DNA from: Albugo candida
Taxonomy: Eukaryota > Oomycota > Peronosporomycetes > Albuginales
Direction: 5' to 3'
Length of the DNA stretch: 64,000 bases
NCBI GenBank assembly: GCA_040437565.1
Contig: JBDOQK010000002.1
Coordinates: 496,001-560,000, forward strand
Both the position numbers and the translations under genes were made by a program. Shown in pieces: positions 10,732 to 21,067 of this stretch (positions are counted from its first letter, which is position 1; each line of letters opens with the position of its first letter). The notes under the pieces were generated by a model, which saw only the letters and a program-made list of their open reading frames with translations, was not told the origin of the DNA and made no database searches.

Positions 10732-13700
10732 ATGGAGACGCCGTCAATCGGATCCTACTGCACAGACACTCTTGAGGCTTCCACAACATCGACACCATCA
10801 TCGTCCAACTCTTTTCAAGTCACACAACCAACTTCGTCCATCAAAATCAATTCTCTGCACCGCACCCCATCGTGTCGAAGTAACCGTCTTTCCACGTACC
10901 CACACTTTCCAAATTCTGTCAAAGAAAATGTTTCCGACTGCATTCCTCAAATTCCCGAAAGCAACGGACTCAGTCGAAGTTTACCCTTCAAAAGTCCTAA
11001 ATTAACGTCACGTTTTTTCAAAACCAAAAAACACTTCAGTACAAACGTTAAGGAAATCGATGGACGCGATGCATTCACAGACGAGCGACATGACTCATGG
11101 CACCTTCCGAAACAATCGATGTACTTCCTCAAGAATATCAGCTGGGTTCCGGACAATTTGGCTGAAAAGTGTTATGCTTGTCAGGTGGCATTCACGCTCG
11201 TGTTACGTCGTCATCATTGTCGGCGATGTGGTAATGTGTTTTGTGACTCGTGTAGCTCTTCCAGGATGCCAATTGTATCGGCAAATATATTCACTCCCGT
11301 TCGTGTGTGTGATAAATGTTCTGTGGCTGCAAGAAAAGCTTATGTGAAAATGGTGGAAGAGAAACAAAATTCCAGGGAACGAGCCTTCTCGAACGGCTAC
11401 ACGAATACTGGAAGGCAGTCTCCGATATCATTGAGAGCCTCGTTATATCCTGAGCCAAATTCTTCTTCAGAGGGTATCCAAGGCAATGGAACTGATCATT
11501 TCTTATGGGACGCAAATGAAAAGAGGAGAGCTACATGCGATGAATCGGATTCGGTCGATAGCCTAAATTGGGAAGAAAAATCTCTCTTATGCGATGAGAT
11601 TCCAAAAACCGATGAGAAAATGCGTCAAAGACATTATAATTCGATTCCAAGAGAGCAAGAAAGAGATACATTGGATGAAAGTCTGTCACAGACAGAGCTG
11701 ATGTTTCGACGTAATAGAGTCTGCGTACGTACGATCGAGGGAGAAAGTGTTCTTCTTCGGACTAAAGATGTCCGCATACAAATGCTTCATTTGGTCGATA
11801 CCAAGCAGATAGGAACGCTATATGTCACAAATTATCGAATTGTATTCAGTCCTCATCTCGGAAAATCGGAATTTGCCACTTCCAAAGTAATTCAAGATGA
11901 GAGAAATCGGATGAATCGAACCACAAAATTCGGAGCTCGACGGAATTTATGGGAAACAGAGGTCAAGTATCATACCGGCTTGGGTCGAGATGTATTGACC
12001 ACGTATCAGGCGATCCCATTACTGTCTATTGAGCGTGCAAAGCGAAAGGAGATGGTGGAGAACGATACCGGGATCTTGGATCTCGTGTGTAAGGATTTCC
12101 GGCGCGTTCAATTCACATTCGAAGGATTAGTCACTCGACAGATATTTCATCAATTCGATCGCACATATCGAATCATACGAGAATACTCGCTACAAGAAGG
12201 CCCCATCCGCATCGAAAAAATCGCATTTGCGCGATATTCCCAGGAACGTATCAGTTCCAAGCCACGTGAAGGATGTGTGCCTTACAACGCCAAAAAAGAG
12301 TTTGATCGATTAGGCGTCACCGCATCTAACGGCTGGCGCCTTAGTGAGCGTAATATGGAATATTCCTTATGTGAGACATATCCTTCTCTTTTAGCGATTC
12401 CAGCAAATGTATCGGATGAGATACTTTGTGTTGCTGCTCGATATCGCTCCAAAAGACGTATTCCGACACTATGCTGGCGAGATGTAGTGTCTGGAGCTTC
12501 CATCTCACGCAGTAGCCAGCCGCTGGTGGGCTTGGGTCAAAGACAATGCGATTACGATGTGTTTCTGATTCAGACGATTGCAGCTGTTAATCCATCGTCA
12601 AGCAAACTCGTCATCATCGACGCTCGACCATGGAAAAATGCGGTCGCTCAGAAGACAGTTGGACGTGCTGGGTACGAGCTGACTGCTCGGTATGAGACGC
12701 GTCATAATCCAGCCTCACTCAAAGATTTAAATGTGAGCGCATCGTTGATGGCGACGCACATCAAGGACGCCGATAGTCCTTCCGATCCTATCGACGAAAT
12801 ACTGACCAATCTTCCGATGACGATGGGATCCACACACAGCCATTCAGTGACATCTCAGACTGAGAGTCCACGAGCGCTTTCCATTATGGAAGACACAATT
12901 GCTGGAGAGGAATCCCCCGACGTTATGGCTACCTCTCAACTTGTATTGACGGAATGTAAGCTGATTTTCATGGGCATTGAAAATATTCACGTGATGCGAA
13001 AATCGTACATGAAGCTGTCAGATTTGTGCACCAGTACGAGCAGAAGCTGTATCGATAGTAAATGGCTCGATCAAATGGCAGCGACTCGCTGGATGGAACA
13101 CTTGTCACGCATTTTAGATTCTGCGATAGAAATTGCTCGTATCATTCATGAGCAACAAGCAAGTGTCCTGGTGCATTGTAGTGATGGCTGGGATCGAACT
13201 GCTCAACTGACTTCATTGGCTCAGCTGCTTTTGGATCCGTATTATCGCACTATCAAAGGCTTTCAGGTTCTCATTGAGAAGGAATGGTGTAGTTTTGGTC
13301 ACAAATTTCGCGATCGTACGGGTCACGGGATCTGCGGAACCTTTGGAAGCTCCCACGCTCAAGAGATCTCCCCGATTTTCCTCCAATTTATTGATTGTGT
13401 CTGGCAGATACAGCAGCAATTTCCATGCGCTTTTGAATTCAATGAGCGATTTCTGATACTTATTTTGGATCATTTGCATTCGTGTCGTTTTGGAACGTTT
13501 TTATATAATTGCGAGAAGGAACGCGTGCAAAGTGAGAGGAATGCACCTACGAATTCGTTGTGGGAATTTATGGACGCAATGGACGCATCGGTAATTCAAA
13601 ATGTGTTTTATCAGATGGAGATGCTATCGTGGCGCGATACAAAAGCCAACGTTGTGGCCACACGGCAGTGTTATGAGGTCGCAAATGATTTGGACGAGTA

Positions 13701-14658
13701 CAAGCGGCATCCACTGAGTCGAGCTGCTTCCGTCGATGCGGAACACGACGACGATATGAATATGATTGATACCGACAGCTCATCACATTCCAGTCGAAAT
13801 AGCTTTTCTTCCAGCGAATGTGCCGATGAAAACGCAGCGAGTTTGGAACTCCCATGGCCGAAAGAGCGCGATAGAAGATGGCTTACTACTGCTCGTGGAC
13901 GTCATGGTCATGGATGTAGAAACGCCACCGACATCGCAAGCACGATCTCGGACGATTGCTCACGCAATTTCCATCGAGTTGTATGTGATCTTGACTATGG
14001 AATATCATTTCCTGATCCATTGGATGTGTGTGCGATTTTGGCACAAAGTGGACCGCAAAAGAATCGACAACGGGAATTCGACAGTGAAATGAGTGCAATG
14101 CCTTCATCGCGATCGAGAAAGACCCCGGTACGTCGATTTTCCGCACCCGCTGGAGCGCTACGCGGTGTTTCACGCGACGAAAATTGTATAAATGCAAACG
14201 GAATGGATCAAATGCCGCTGTGGACGAATAACAAAAAACCGAGCGGTGTCAAAGTGCTGTTTCCGTGTGCGTCGCTCAAAGTAGTCCAATTCTGGAACGC
14301 ATACTATCTCCGTTGGGATTTACTGAAATGTCATAAACGGGATGCTGATCTTGAGATGGAAACACTTGGTCGAGATCTTCGCTTCCATATGCAGTGGACG
14401 CAACTCCATGTGGCACTACTGAAGCAGCAAAGCAACCAGTGCCTCGGGCGTCAGTGTGTAGCCTACAAGCGCGACGAAAAAAGTGCGTGTGGAAACACAC
14501 GAAAAAAAACTGAAAAGAAACGAAAATCTGTTGTGGATACGAATTTGAATCAGAGATACGCACAACTGCTTGAACGACGACGACAGGCGATGGAAATGGT
14601 TGAAATGGCATTTGAGGATGACGTCGGTCGTATGCTCTCATCGATCGCATCCTCGTGA
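10732..14658 (+). CDS. FYVE-GRAM-myotubularin phosphoinositide 3-phosphatase
   Basis: A single open frame of 1308 residues from an ATG. A FYVE zinc finger lies at about 137-205, with CYACQ, the basic PI3P-binding patch RRHHCRRCG, FCDSC and VCDKC. A PH-GRAM domain follows at about 345-490 (GTLYVTNYRIVFSP). The myotubularin phosphatase domain spans about 520-950, with the CX5R loop VHCSDGWDRT (Cys816, Arg822) intact, so it should be active on PI3P and PI(3,5)P2 of endosomes. The last 350 residues are low-complexity with a C-terminal helix. Having the FYVE at the N-terminus differs from animal MTMR3/4, where it is C-terminal. Convergent with the methyltransferase, 36 bases apart. Confidence 0.95.
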   Translation: METPSIGSYCTDTLEASTTSTPSSSNSFQVTQPTSSIKINSLHRTPSCRSNRLSTYPHFPNSVKENVSDCIPQIPESNGLSRSLPFKSPKLTSRFFKTKKHFSTNVKEIDGRDAFTDERHDSWHLPKQSMYFLKNISWVPDNLAEKCYACQVAFTLVLRRHHCRRCGNVFCDSCSSSRMPIVSANIFTPVRVCDKCSVAARKAYVKMVEEKQNSRERAFSNGYTNTGRQSPISLRASLYPEPNSSSEGIQGNGTDHFLWDANEKRRATCDESDSVDSLNWEEKSLLCDEIPKTDEKMRQRHYNSIPREQERDTLDESLSQTELMFRRNRVCVRTIEGESVLLRTKDVRIQMLHLVDTKQIGTLYVTNYRIVFSPHLGKSEFATSKVIQDERNRMNRTTKFGARRNLWETEVKYHTGLGRDVLTTYQAIPLLSIERAKRKEMVENDTGILDLVCKDFRRVQFTFEGLVTRQIFHQFDRTYRIIREYSLQEGPIRIEKIAFARYSQERISSKPREGCVPYNAKKEFDRLGVTASNGWRLSERNMEYSLCETYPSLLAIPANVSDEILCVAARYRSKRRIPTLCWRDVVSGASISRSSQPLVGLGQRQCDYDVFLIQTIAAVNPSSSKLVIIDARPWKNAVAQKTVGRAGYELTARYETRHNPASLKDLNVSASLMATHIKDADSPSDPIDEILTNLPMTMGSTHSHSVTSQTESPRALSIMEDTIAGEESPDVMATSQLVLTECKLIFMGIENIHVMRKSYMKLSDLCTSTSRSCIDSKWLDQMAATRWMEHLSRILDSAIEIARIIHEQQASVLVHCSDGWDRTAQLTSLAQLLLDPYYRTIKGFQVLIEKEWCSFGHKFRDRTGHGICGTFGSSHAQEISPIFLQFIDCVWQIQQQFPCAFEFNERFLILILDHLHSCRFGTFLYNCEKERVQSERNAPTNSLWEFMDAMDASVIQNVFYQMEMLSWRDTKANVVATRQCYEVANDLDEYKRHPLSRAASVDAEHDDDMNMIDTDSSSHSSRNSFSSSECADENAASLELPWPKERDRRWLTTARGRHGHGCRNATDIASTISDDCSRNFHRVVCDLDYGISFPDPLDVCAILAQSGPQKNRQREFDSEMSAMPSSRSRKTPVRRFSAPAGALRGVSRDENCINANGMDQMPLWTNNKKPSGVKVLFPCASLKVVQFWNAYYLRWDLLKCHKRDADLEMETLGRDLRFHMQWTQLHVALLKQQSNQCLGRQCVAYKRDEKSACGNTRKKTEKKRKSVVDTNLNQRYAQLLERRRQAMEMVEMAFEDDVGRMLSSIASS

Positions 14659-14694
14659 TCACTTGTGATCAATCCCATCTCACGTATTAGGCCT

Positions 14695-16230
14695 CTACTG
14701 CTTCTCGGCGTAGAAGAAACCCCATTTTTGGTCACCTTCCTCACATCGAATCAATTTTGCTTCCCATCCTTTAACAATGGCATTAAAATCGTCTTTGGAA
14801 GTGTGCTGGATAAACTCGTCTTTACTGGAAACTGTACGATCCAATTCTTCACGCAATATACTCATAAATTGACTGGTACGATCTTCAGCACTCACATTAC
14901 AGAACCCAGCTTCTGTTAGCAATCCGCCATACGCGTCGACTGTGAGCAAATGATACCCTCGGCCTTGTACGTAGTCGGCAAATCGATTCGTTGGGCGTTT
15001 TCCGCCCCGACAGTAATCGGTAATCAGAACGCGGCCACCAGGACGTAACCACCTGAAAAATCGCTCAAAAAGAGTCTTTTTGTCTTGAATATGGAGAATT
15101 GTATCGCGAGAGTAAATAACATCAAATGACTGATCAGGGAATTCTCGTGTGGTCGCGTCACAAATCTCAAATTCCACGTCGAGTTTGGTCTCATTCATTG
15201 ATTGTTCCAATGCGCGATGCACCATATTCGTTGACAGATCGATGCCCAATACGGAGACTCCATATTCCCGCGCCATGTAAAAGTCACCGCCACCAATTCC
15301 ACATCCTACATCCAACACACGTTCTTGTGGCTTCAGTTGAAGCCTCTCTACGAATTCGGTTGTGGTTCCTTGTCCTCCGGTACTCACATACCCTTTTCCG
15401 AAAATCTTTTCATACCGCTTGATACTTTGTATCGAGTATTGTTGCTCATCCAAAAACGTTTGAAACGTGTGCATTGCATTATTTCCAGCGGCTTTCATGA
15501 CTTTTGAGTAATAAAAACAAACTTGTCCGTTGTTCTGTTTGATTGTGCGATAGGCCGAGACACTGCACGATCGCTTTAAATAGAAATGACCGATTTTCGT
15601 GTTATTCGACTCGGTGGAAAACACTGCTCCAAACGCTTTCACATAAAAACTCGGATGACGATATTGTGTCGGATTGGCATTTCGTTTCACGTTGCCGGAT
15701 TGACGAAAACACGATTCCCGGAAGAATAATGTACCGCCGGGACGAAGCCATCGGATCGCTTTTGACGCAAATGCACGCACTTCGTCATCGCTCAGGTACA
15801 TAAACAGCCAATTGGAGAAAATCACATCAAGCGAGTTTTCCGGCAATTGCAGCTGAACGACATCCCGACACAGAAATTGTATGTTTCTATAGTGATTGTG
15901 TTTACTCAAATTAGCTTGATGGAATGTTTCCATGAATTCCACTGCAATCACCGATTTGGCTTGAGCGGCGATATAACCGGTGAAGCGTCCAATACCAGCA
16001 GCCAGTTCTAATACATCTTTGTCCTTCATATCGGGCGCTTTGCTGAGAATCTCAGGCACTTCGAACTCGTGGAGTTGCTCAGCATTAGTGTCCAGCATCA
16101 TGGACTCAAGCGTGGTCTCAGTACTACGAGGGGATTGGATGTCACGTGAGGTTTGGAAGGAGGATACTATCTACCTGTGAGTCGTCCAATACGACGTCAT
16201 TTCTGCGCGTGTCTCATCCTCTCGGGTCAT
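14695..16230 (-). CDS. Phosphoethanolamine N-methyltransferase, two-domain plant type
   Basis: Makes phosphocholine by three SAM-dependent methylations of phosphoethanolamine. Exon 1 is 16175-16230 and exon 2 is 14695-16123, with a 51-base intron, giving 494 residues, the usual length in plants. Exon 1 supplies SYWTTH, which joins STETTLESMMLD and matches the conserved start of plant enzymes; the large open frame alone lacks it. Domain 1 has VLELAAGIGRFTG (near residue 56) and FSNWLFMYLSDDEV; domain 2 has VLDVGCGIGGGDFYMA (near 288) and IYSRDTILHIQDK. Both SAM sites look intact. It is likely cytosolic, with no leader or membrane segment. Confidence 0.94.
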
Positions 16231-16600
16231 TAGTGTTTAATGTATATGATTCTATTGTGTAGAAGTAGTCAATAGTGCGAGAGGGAAGATTGAGTCAAAG
16301 CGGAAACGATTGTGAGGGAATTCGAAAGTGGAGAGAATTGAGAGAGAATTAGAAGAATGACATCATAGCAACGGAGCGGTGTTTTATTATAGGGAAGGGG
16401 GAGTAGGAGCCAATAGAACGTATGACAATGACAAAATGGAGAAAATAGAAACTCTGGGTGCACTATGACTCATCTTTTACGCGATCACGACGTGATGGAT
16501 GGACATATTTTCTGATTGGATGAAATGAGTAGACACCGACTCTCCCTGTGGAAACGAACCGCACCTAGTAAGATTCGTCAAAGGGTGTTACTGAGAAACA
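16231..16600. promoter_or_regulatory. Intergenic between divergent methyltransferase and TOG-like genes
   Basis: 370 bases between two divergent start codons, so it contains both promoters. Purine-rich stretches (GAGAGAA-type) occur around 16280-16350. No specific binding site can be assigned. Confidence 0.35.
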
Positions 16601-19058
16601 ATGGATCGGCTATCGAATCAGGTAGAATTGGCTCGTTGGTGTAGAATGGAAGTCTTACGTATTTTCTGTAGATTTACGCAGCAAAAGAGACGCTATCTCG
16701 AGGAGATGCAGAATGGTCCGAATGTTCTCGAGTATTGGAAGATATCACGCACACAATCGAATCATTGGGACAACATGAAAGCATGAAACAAGTTGTGCAA
16801 AAGCTCTTATTCATTGCGGTATGTATCCGTTAATGTACTCGCGACATTAATGTAACACCTTATTTTAGGATGAAATTGGGACTCAACTTATTAGTGCGCG
16901 GTCTCGCTTGGCTGGAAATGTGGCCAAATTGCTTTCTCGGATCGTGATCCAGACCAAGCACGAATTTCGACCGTTAGCGGAGCGTCTTCTGGTGACATTA
17001 GCCAGAACAGCCAAATCGTCTTCGGCAGCCGTTCGGAATCCCGGATCGCGGCTGTTTCATGACATTTCTCAATATTCACGATACGATGTCAAGCTGCTAT
17101 GTCGTCTTTTTATCTCGGAGCATTCTACGCATGGTATGGGATTTGATACCAGCTATCTGTATCGATACTTATGCTGCTTTCTGTAGAACGAGTGAGATTA
17201 CTGGTTTCAGAGCAGATGGAATTTATTATCACACAGTGGAACAAGGCGGAACTGGAACCTTCTTACCTTGATTTATTGGAGGTTTTGCGTCGTGGAGTAC
17301 AAGATGCTTCTCAGAATGTTAGAAATCAATTCCGACGCGCGTTTTGTGCCTTTGCAGAAGTTTGGTGCGTATTGTATTTGCAATGCAAATATGTGTGCTT
17401 ATGTGAGGTGTAGGCAAGAACGGATTGATGAGCTCTGCGATAACATTCCCACAAAGACTCGTGACGCTTTCATCAAAAATAACAGCCACTCATTGCTTAC
17501 AAAGAAATTAATACAGCGCGACCAATTACGTGGGAAACAGCAAACGTCAAATTTACAGAAAAGTATGTCGATAGCGGAGAGGCGAGCATTCTTTCGTGAG
17601 AGTCGGAGAGATCAGTCTCGATTTGAAGTTGAAACCAAAATTCACATCTCGACACCGCCGAGGCTTCATCAACGTCGTGATAAGACTGCACCTTCTGCTC
17701 CGGAGAAGTCACTCCATGGTAGTCGACGTGGAGAACAAAGTGCATCTATCGAGTCTTCCAAGCCAGCTCATAGCTTACAGCTTGAGTTTACGGAGTCAGT
17801 TCTTGCGTCTGATCAAAGGATCAACGCTCCCTCAACGCATTCACCGACAATGAAATGGAACGGTGACTCTTATTTTCCAAGCACGTTTGAAATACCTCAG
17901 AAGAGAGATCTGTTTCATCAACCTGATGGATATGGAGCCATGAATGAGACCTCAGAATCTAAACAGCGTATTCCAGACCCAGATGCACCGGCTTCTTTAA
18001 ATCCAAGAAATCCAACTACTGCGAAAATAGGCAATACTTCGCTACGCTCTCGAGAAAAGAAGACTCTATTTAAAGATGAAGTGGATACAAAACAAAATCA
18101 TCAACCATTTCAGTCAGCGTTTGATACGAAAATCACCGAGGACCCGACCCCACCAAAATATCCGCTGTCTCCTGAGACGTTTATGGGAGCCGTTCCAAAG
18201 TATCATACTGCCGGCGGCGAGTGTTCTCGCCGTCACCCGTCGATGAAAGTATCATCCCCAAAAGCATTCCAAAATCCTTCCAGTTTCCGCTCCCAGTGTG
18301 ACAATACTGAAGCTTTCTCTCTTCTCGAAAATGTCAAATACGTTCATAATGGATTGTCGAATATACCAGGAATGGGTACATTTATGAAAGAACAAATGAA
18401 AACCGTTGAATCAAATGGAGGGTCAAAGTACAATCCGCCGAATAATACAGCGGAAAGAGTAGTACACCGTTTCAAAGAACATGATGCACAGGCACCAATG
18501 CGGCATCCCGAAGCTCAAAAATTATACCGCCGTGAATCATCTGAGATTCCGCCTCGAAAAGACATGTTACGACCAAGTCATTCCACAAAACCACTGAAAG
18601 ACCCTCTGAAGGAAGATATGGATGCGGCCCTTAAGCCACCTGGCATTCAACCAAAAATGACGTCGACCCGCAAACTACTATTCACGCTCTTTGCCTCATT
18701 GAGCATTGTTTTCGGATGCTCTGGCTTGCTTCGCGTAGGACGCATTCTAAAGACTTCGATTGAGTACCATAGAATGCTGACGTTGAGGATGGAGCAGTTT
18801 GAAAGCAGCATCTTGGAATCGCACCTGGCGGTCAAGAAATTGGAAGAAAATTATGCGATGTGGACAGAATACGTTCATGTATTGGCTCAGGAAGACGAAA
18901 AAGACGCATTATCGCATTTGGAAAAGGTGCAAGAAGATGTGAAAAAGTGGAGGGTGGAATTGAAGCAGGATATGGTCAATTTCAGACATGCGTTATCCCA
19001 AGAACTCGGAGAATTAGCGAACGTGTCTCGCGATTTGAACACCGATGCAAATCGATGA
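16601..19058 (+). CDS. CLASP/TOG-like protein with C-terminal membrane anchor
   Basis: Exons 16601-16621, 16672-16818, 16869-17133, 17187-17364 and 17414-19058 give 751 residues with consistent phases. Residues about 8-210 are helical HEAT-like sequence resembling a CLASP N-terminal (TOG) domain: VLEDITHTIESLGQHESMK, FRPLAERLLVTLARTAKSS, and VRNQFRRAFCAFAEVW. TOG domains bind tubulin. A long disordered, Ser/Pro/Lys-rich linker follows. A transmembrane segment lies at about 622-643 (LLFTLFASLSIVFGCSGLL), then a coiled coil to the end. The layout suggests a membrane-held microtubule factor, which is inference. The gene's 3' third is repeated after gap 2, an assembly artefact. Confidence 0.75.
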
Positions 19059-19753
19059 CAGATTCTTTTTTAGCGAGTCAGAATGCAGTATCAAGCTATT
19101 TATACGAATAAAAGCCAATCGTCAAGAACTATACGTCCAGCGCAATGAATTGCTTCGATTTTTGGTTCTGTTTTAAGGCACGCANNNNNNNNNNNNNNNN
19201 NNNNNNNNNNNNNNNNNNNNNNNNNNNNNNNNNNNNNNNNNNNNNNNNNNNNNNNNNNNNNNNNNNNNNNNNNNNNNNNNNNNNATGCTCTGGCTTGCTT
19301 CGCGTAGGACGCATTCTAAAGACTTCGATTGAGTACCATAGAATGCTGACGTTGAGGATGGAGCAGTTTGAAAGCAGCATCTTGGAATCGCACCTGGCGG
19401 TCAAGAAATTGGAAGAAAATTATGCGATGTGGACAGAATACGTTCATGTATTGGCTCAGGAAGACGAAAAAGACGCATTATCGCATTTGGAAAAGGTGCA
19501 AGAAGATGTGAAAAAGTGGAGGGTGGAATTGAAGCAGGATATGGTCAATTTCAGACATGCGTTATCCCAAGAACTCGGAGAATTAGCGAACGTGTCTCGC
19601 GATTTGAACACCGATGCAAATCGATGACAGATTCTTTTTTAGCGAGTCAGAATGCAGTATCAAGCTATTTATACGAATAAAAGCCAATCGTCAAGAACTA
19701 TACGTCCAGCGCAATGAATTGCTTCGATTTTTGGTTCTGTTTTAAGGCACGCA
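18716..19753. repeat. Direct repeat around a 100-N gap (gap 2)
   Basis: Bases 18716-19184 equal 19285-19753 (469 bases) with N at 19185-19284. Both copies hold the transmembrane/coiled-coil end of the TOG-like gene and its 3' flank, including the first kinase exon. Assembly overlap, not a gene duplication. Confidence 0.95.
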
Positions 19754-21023
19754 ACGAATATCGTCGCTTCTCACTGACTCTAACAATATCTCAAATAGGG
19801 GAACGTACCCAACACCCCAAAAGCGCACAGGAAGGAACGAGCGATTTCGAGTTTGAAGTCGCTATCGACTCCAAAGTCAGACACGGTTGAGAGTTTTGGA
19901 GATAGCAATGACAACGTCACAGATTTATACACCTTTGGGAGAGTTTTGGGAGAAGGATCGTACGCGATTGTCCGAGAAGCCGTCTGTAAGAGAACTGGTG
20001 TGAAGTACGCGATCAAATGTATCCGACGATCGAATTTATTGCCGGAGGAGGAGAAAGGCATTGCTTGGGAAGTTGCTATTTTGAAAGAAATGCGTCATCC
20101 GAACATAATGGAAATCATCGGATTTTACGATACCATGGATTACTTTTATATCGTCTCAGAGCTCATTGAGGGAGGCGAATTGTTTGATCGAATTGTGGAA
20201 AAAGTATTGACATCGACTGTTTGCTTTGCTGGGTCTCAATGGCTCATATTTTTGATGTTGTAGTCATGTTATTCGGAAAGAGAAGCGCGTGATTTGGTGG
20301 CGACTTTGCTTCATGCTCTCCGATATATGCATGAAAATGGCATTGTGCATCGCGATCTGAAACCGGAGAATCTGTTGTTGTTGTCTTCTACTGATAATAC
20401 GCTCATCAAAATTGTGGATTTTGGATTTGCAAAACAGCTTCTTGATGGAGCGGATGGAATGAGAACGGCATGTGGAACGCCTGGATACATGGCACCGGAA
20501 GTTTTGCGGAGAGAATTGTACGGCAAGCCTGTTGATGTATGGAGCCTTGGTATCATTGTGTATATCTTGTTGTGTGGCTACCCACCGTTCTTTGATGAAT
20601 CTGACACGGTTTTGTGCCAAAAAATTTTCGAAGGGAAGATTGAATTTGACTCGCCGTACTGGGATGAAGTATCAGCCGCTGCCAAATCTTTTATCTGTAA
20701 AATGCTGATTGTCGATCCAAACAAGCGGTAAGACTGCTTCCTCACAATCGGCTTTTTGATCTCACTCAGTCTTTCATAACAGCGCGACAATGGAAGAATT
20801 ATGCCAAGATCCGTGGATAACTGGTAGCGACATTGCCAGCGATCCACTAGCAAGTGCACTGGTCGAATTGCGCTGTTTTAACGCAAAGGCCAGATTCAAA
20901 GCTGCTATTCATTCTGTCCACGCGACAATAAGCATGAAAAACGCGAGTACGAGCTCGGCTACCGCGAATGCTAAAGCTTGTTATATCAGGCCAAATGAGA
21001 AAGAATATACGGCGCCACACTAA
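19714..21023 (+). CDS. CaMK-type serine/threonine kinase (CaMK1-like)
   Basis: A complete kinase domain: GRVLGEGSYAIVREA (glycine loop), YAIKCI (ATP lysine), VHRDLKPENLL, VDFGFAKQ, GTPGYMAPEV and DVWSLGIIVYILLCGYPPF. After the domain, FNAKARFKAAIHSVHATI resembles the autoinhibitory/calmodulin-binding helix of CaMK1. Exons: 19714-19746 (probable), 19799-20203, 20264-20727, 20783-21023, giving 380 residues, close to animal CaMK1. No ATG precedes the glycine loop in the second exon, so an upstream exon is required; the best candidate starts MNCFDFWFCFK and uses a GC donor with a 52-base intron. The kinase body is secure and the first exon is tentative. Converges with the DHHC gene, 44 bases apart. 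Confidence 0.88.
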
Positions 21024-21067
21024 TCATATTCGGGTAAAATGGCATATGCAGAGTCGCATTTCTTCCA

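Noticed and set aside
10947-11156. Small minus-strand ORF over the FYVE gene start
   Set aside because: Antisense to secure coding sequence with no family match.
13213-14744. Several antisense frames of 88-128 codons within the myotubularin gene
   Set aside because: Shadows of a clear coding frame on the other strand; no family match.
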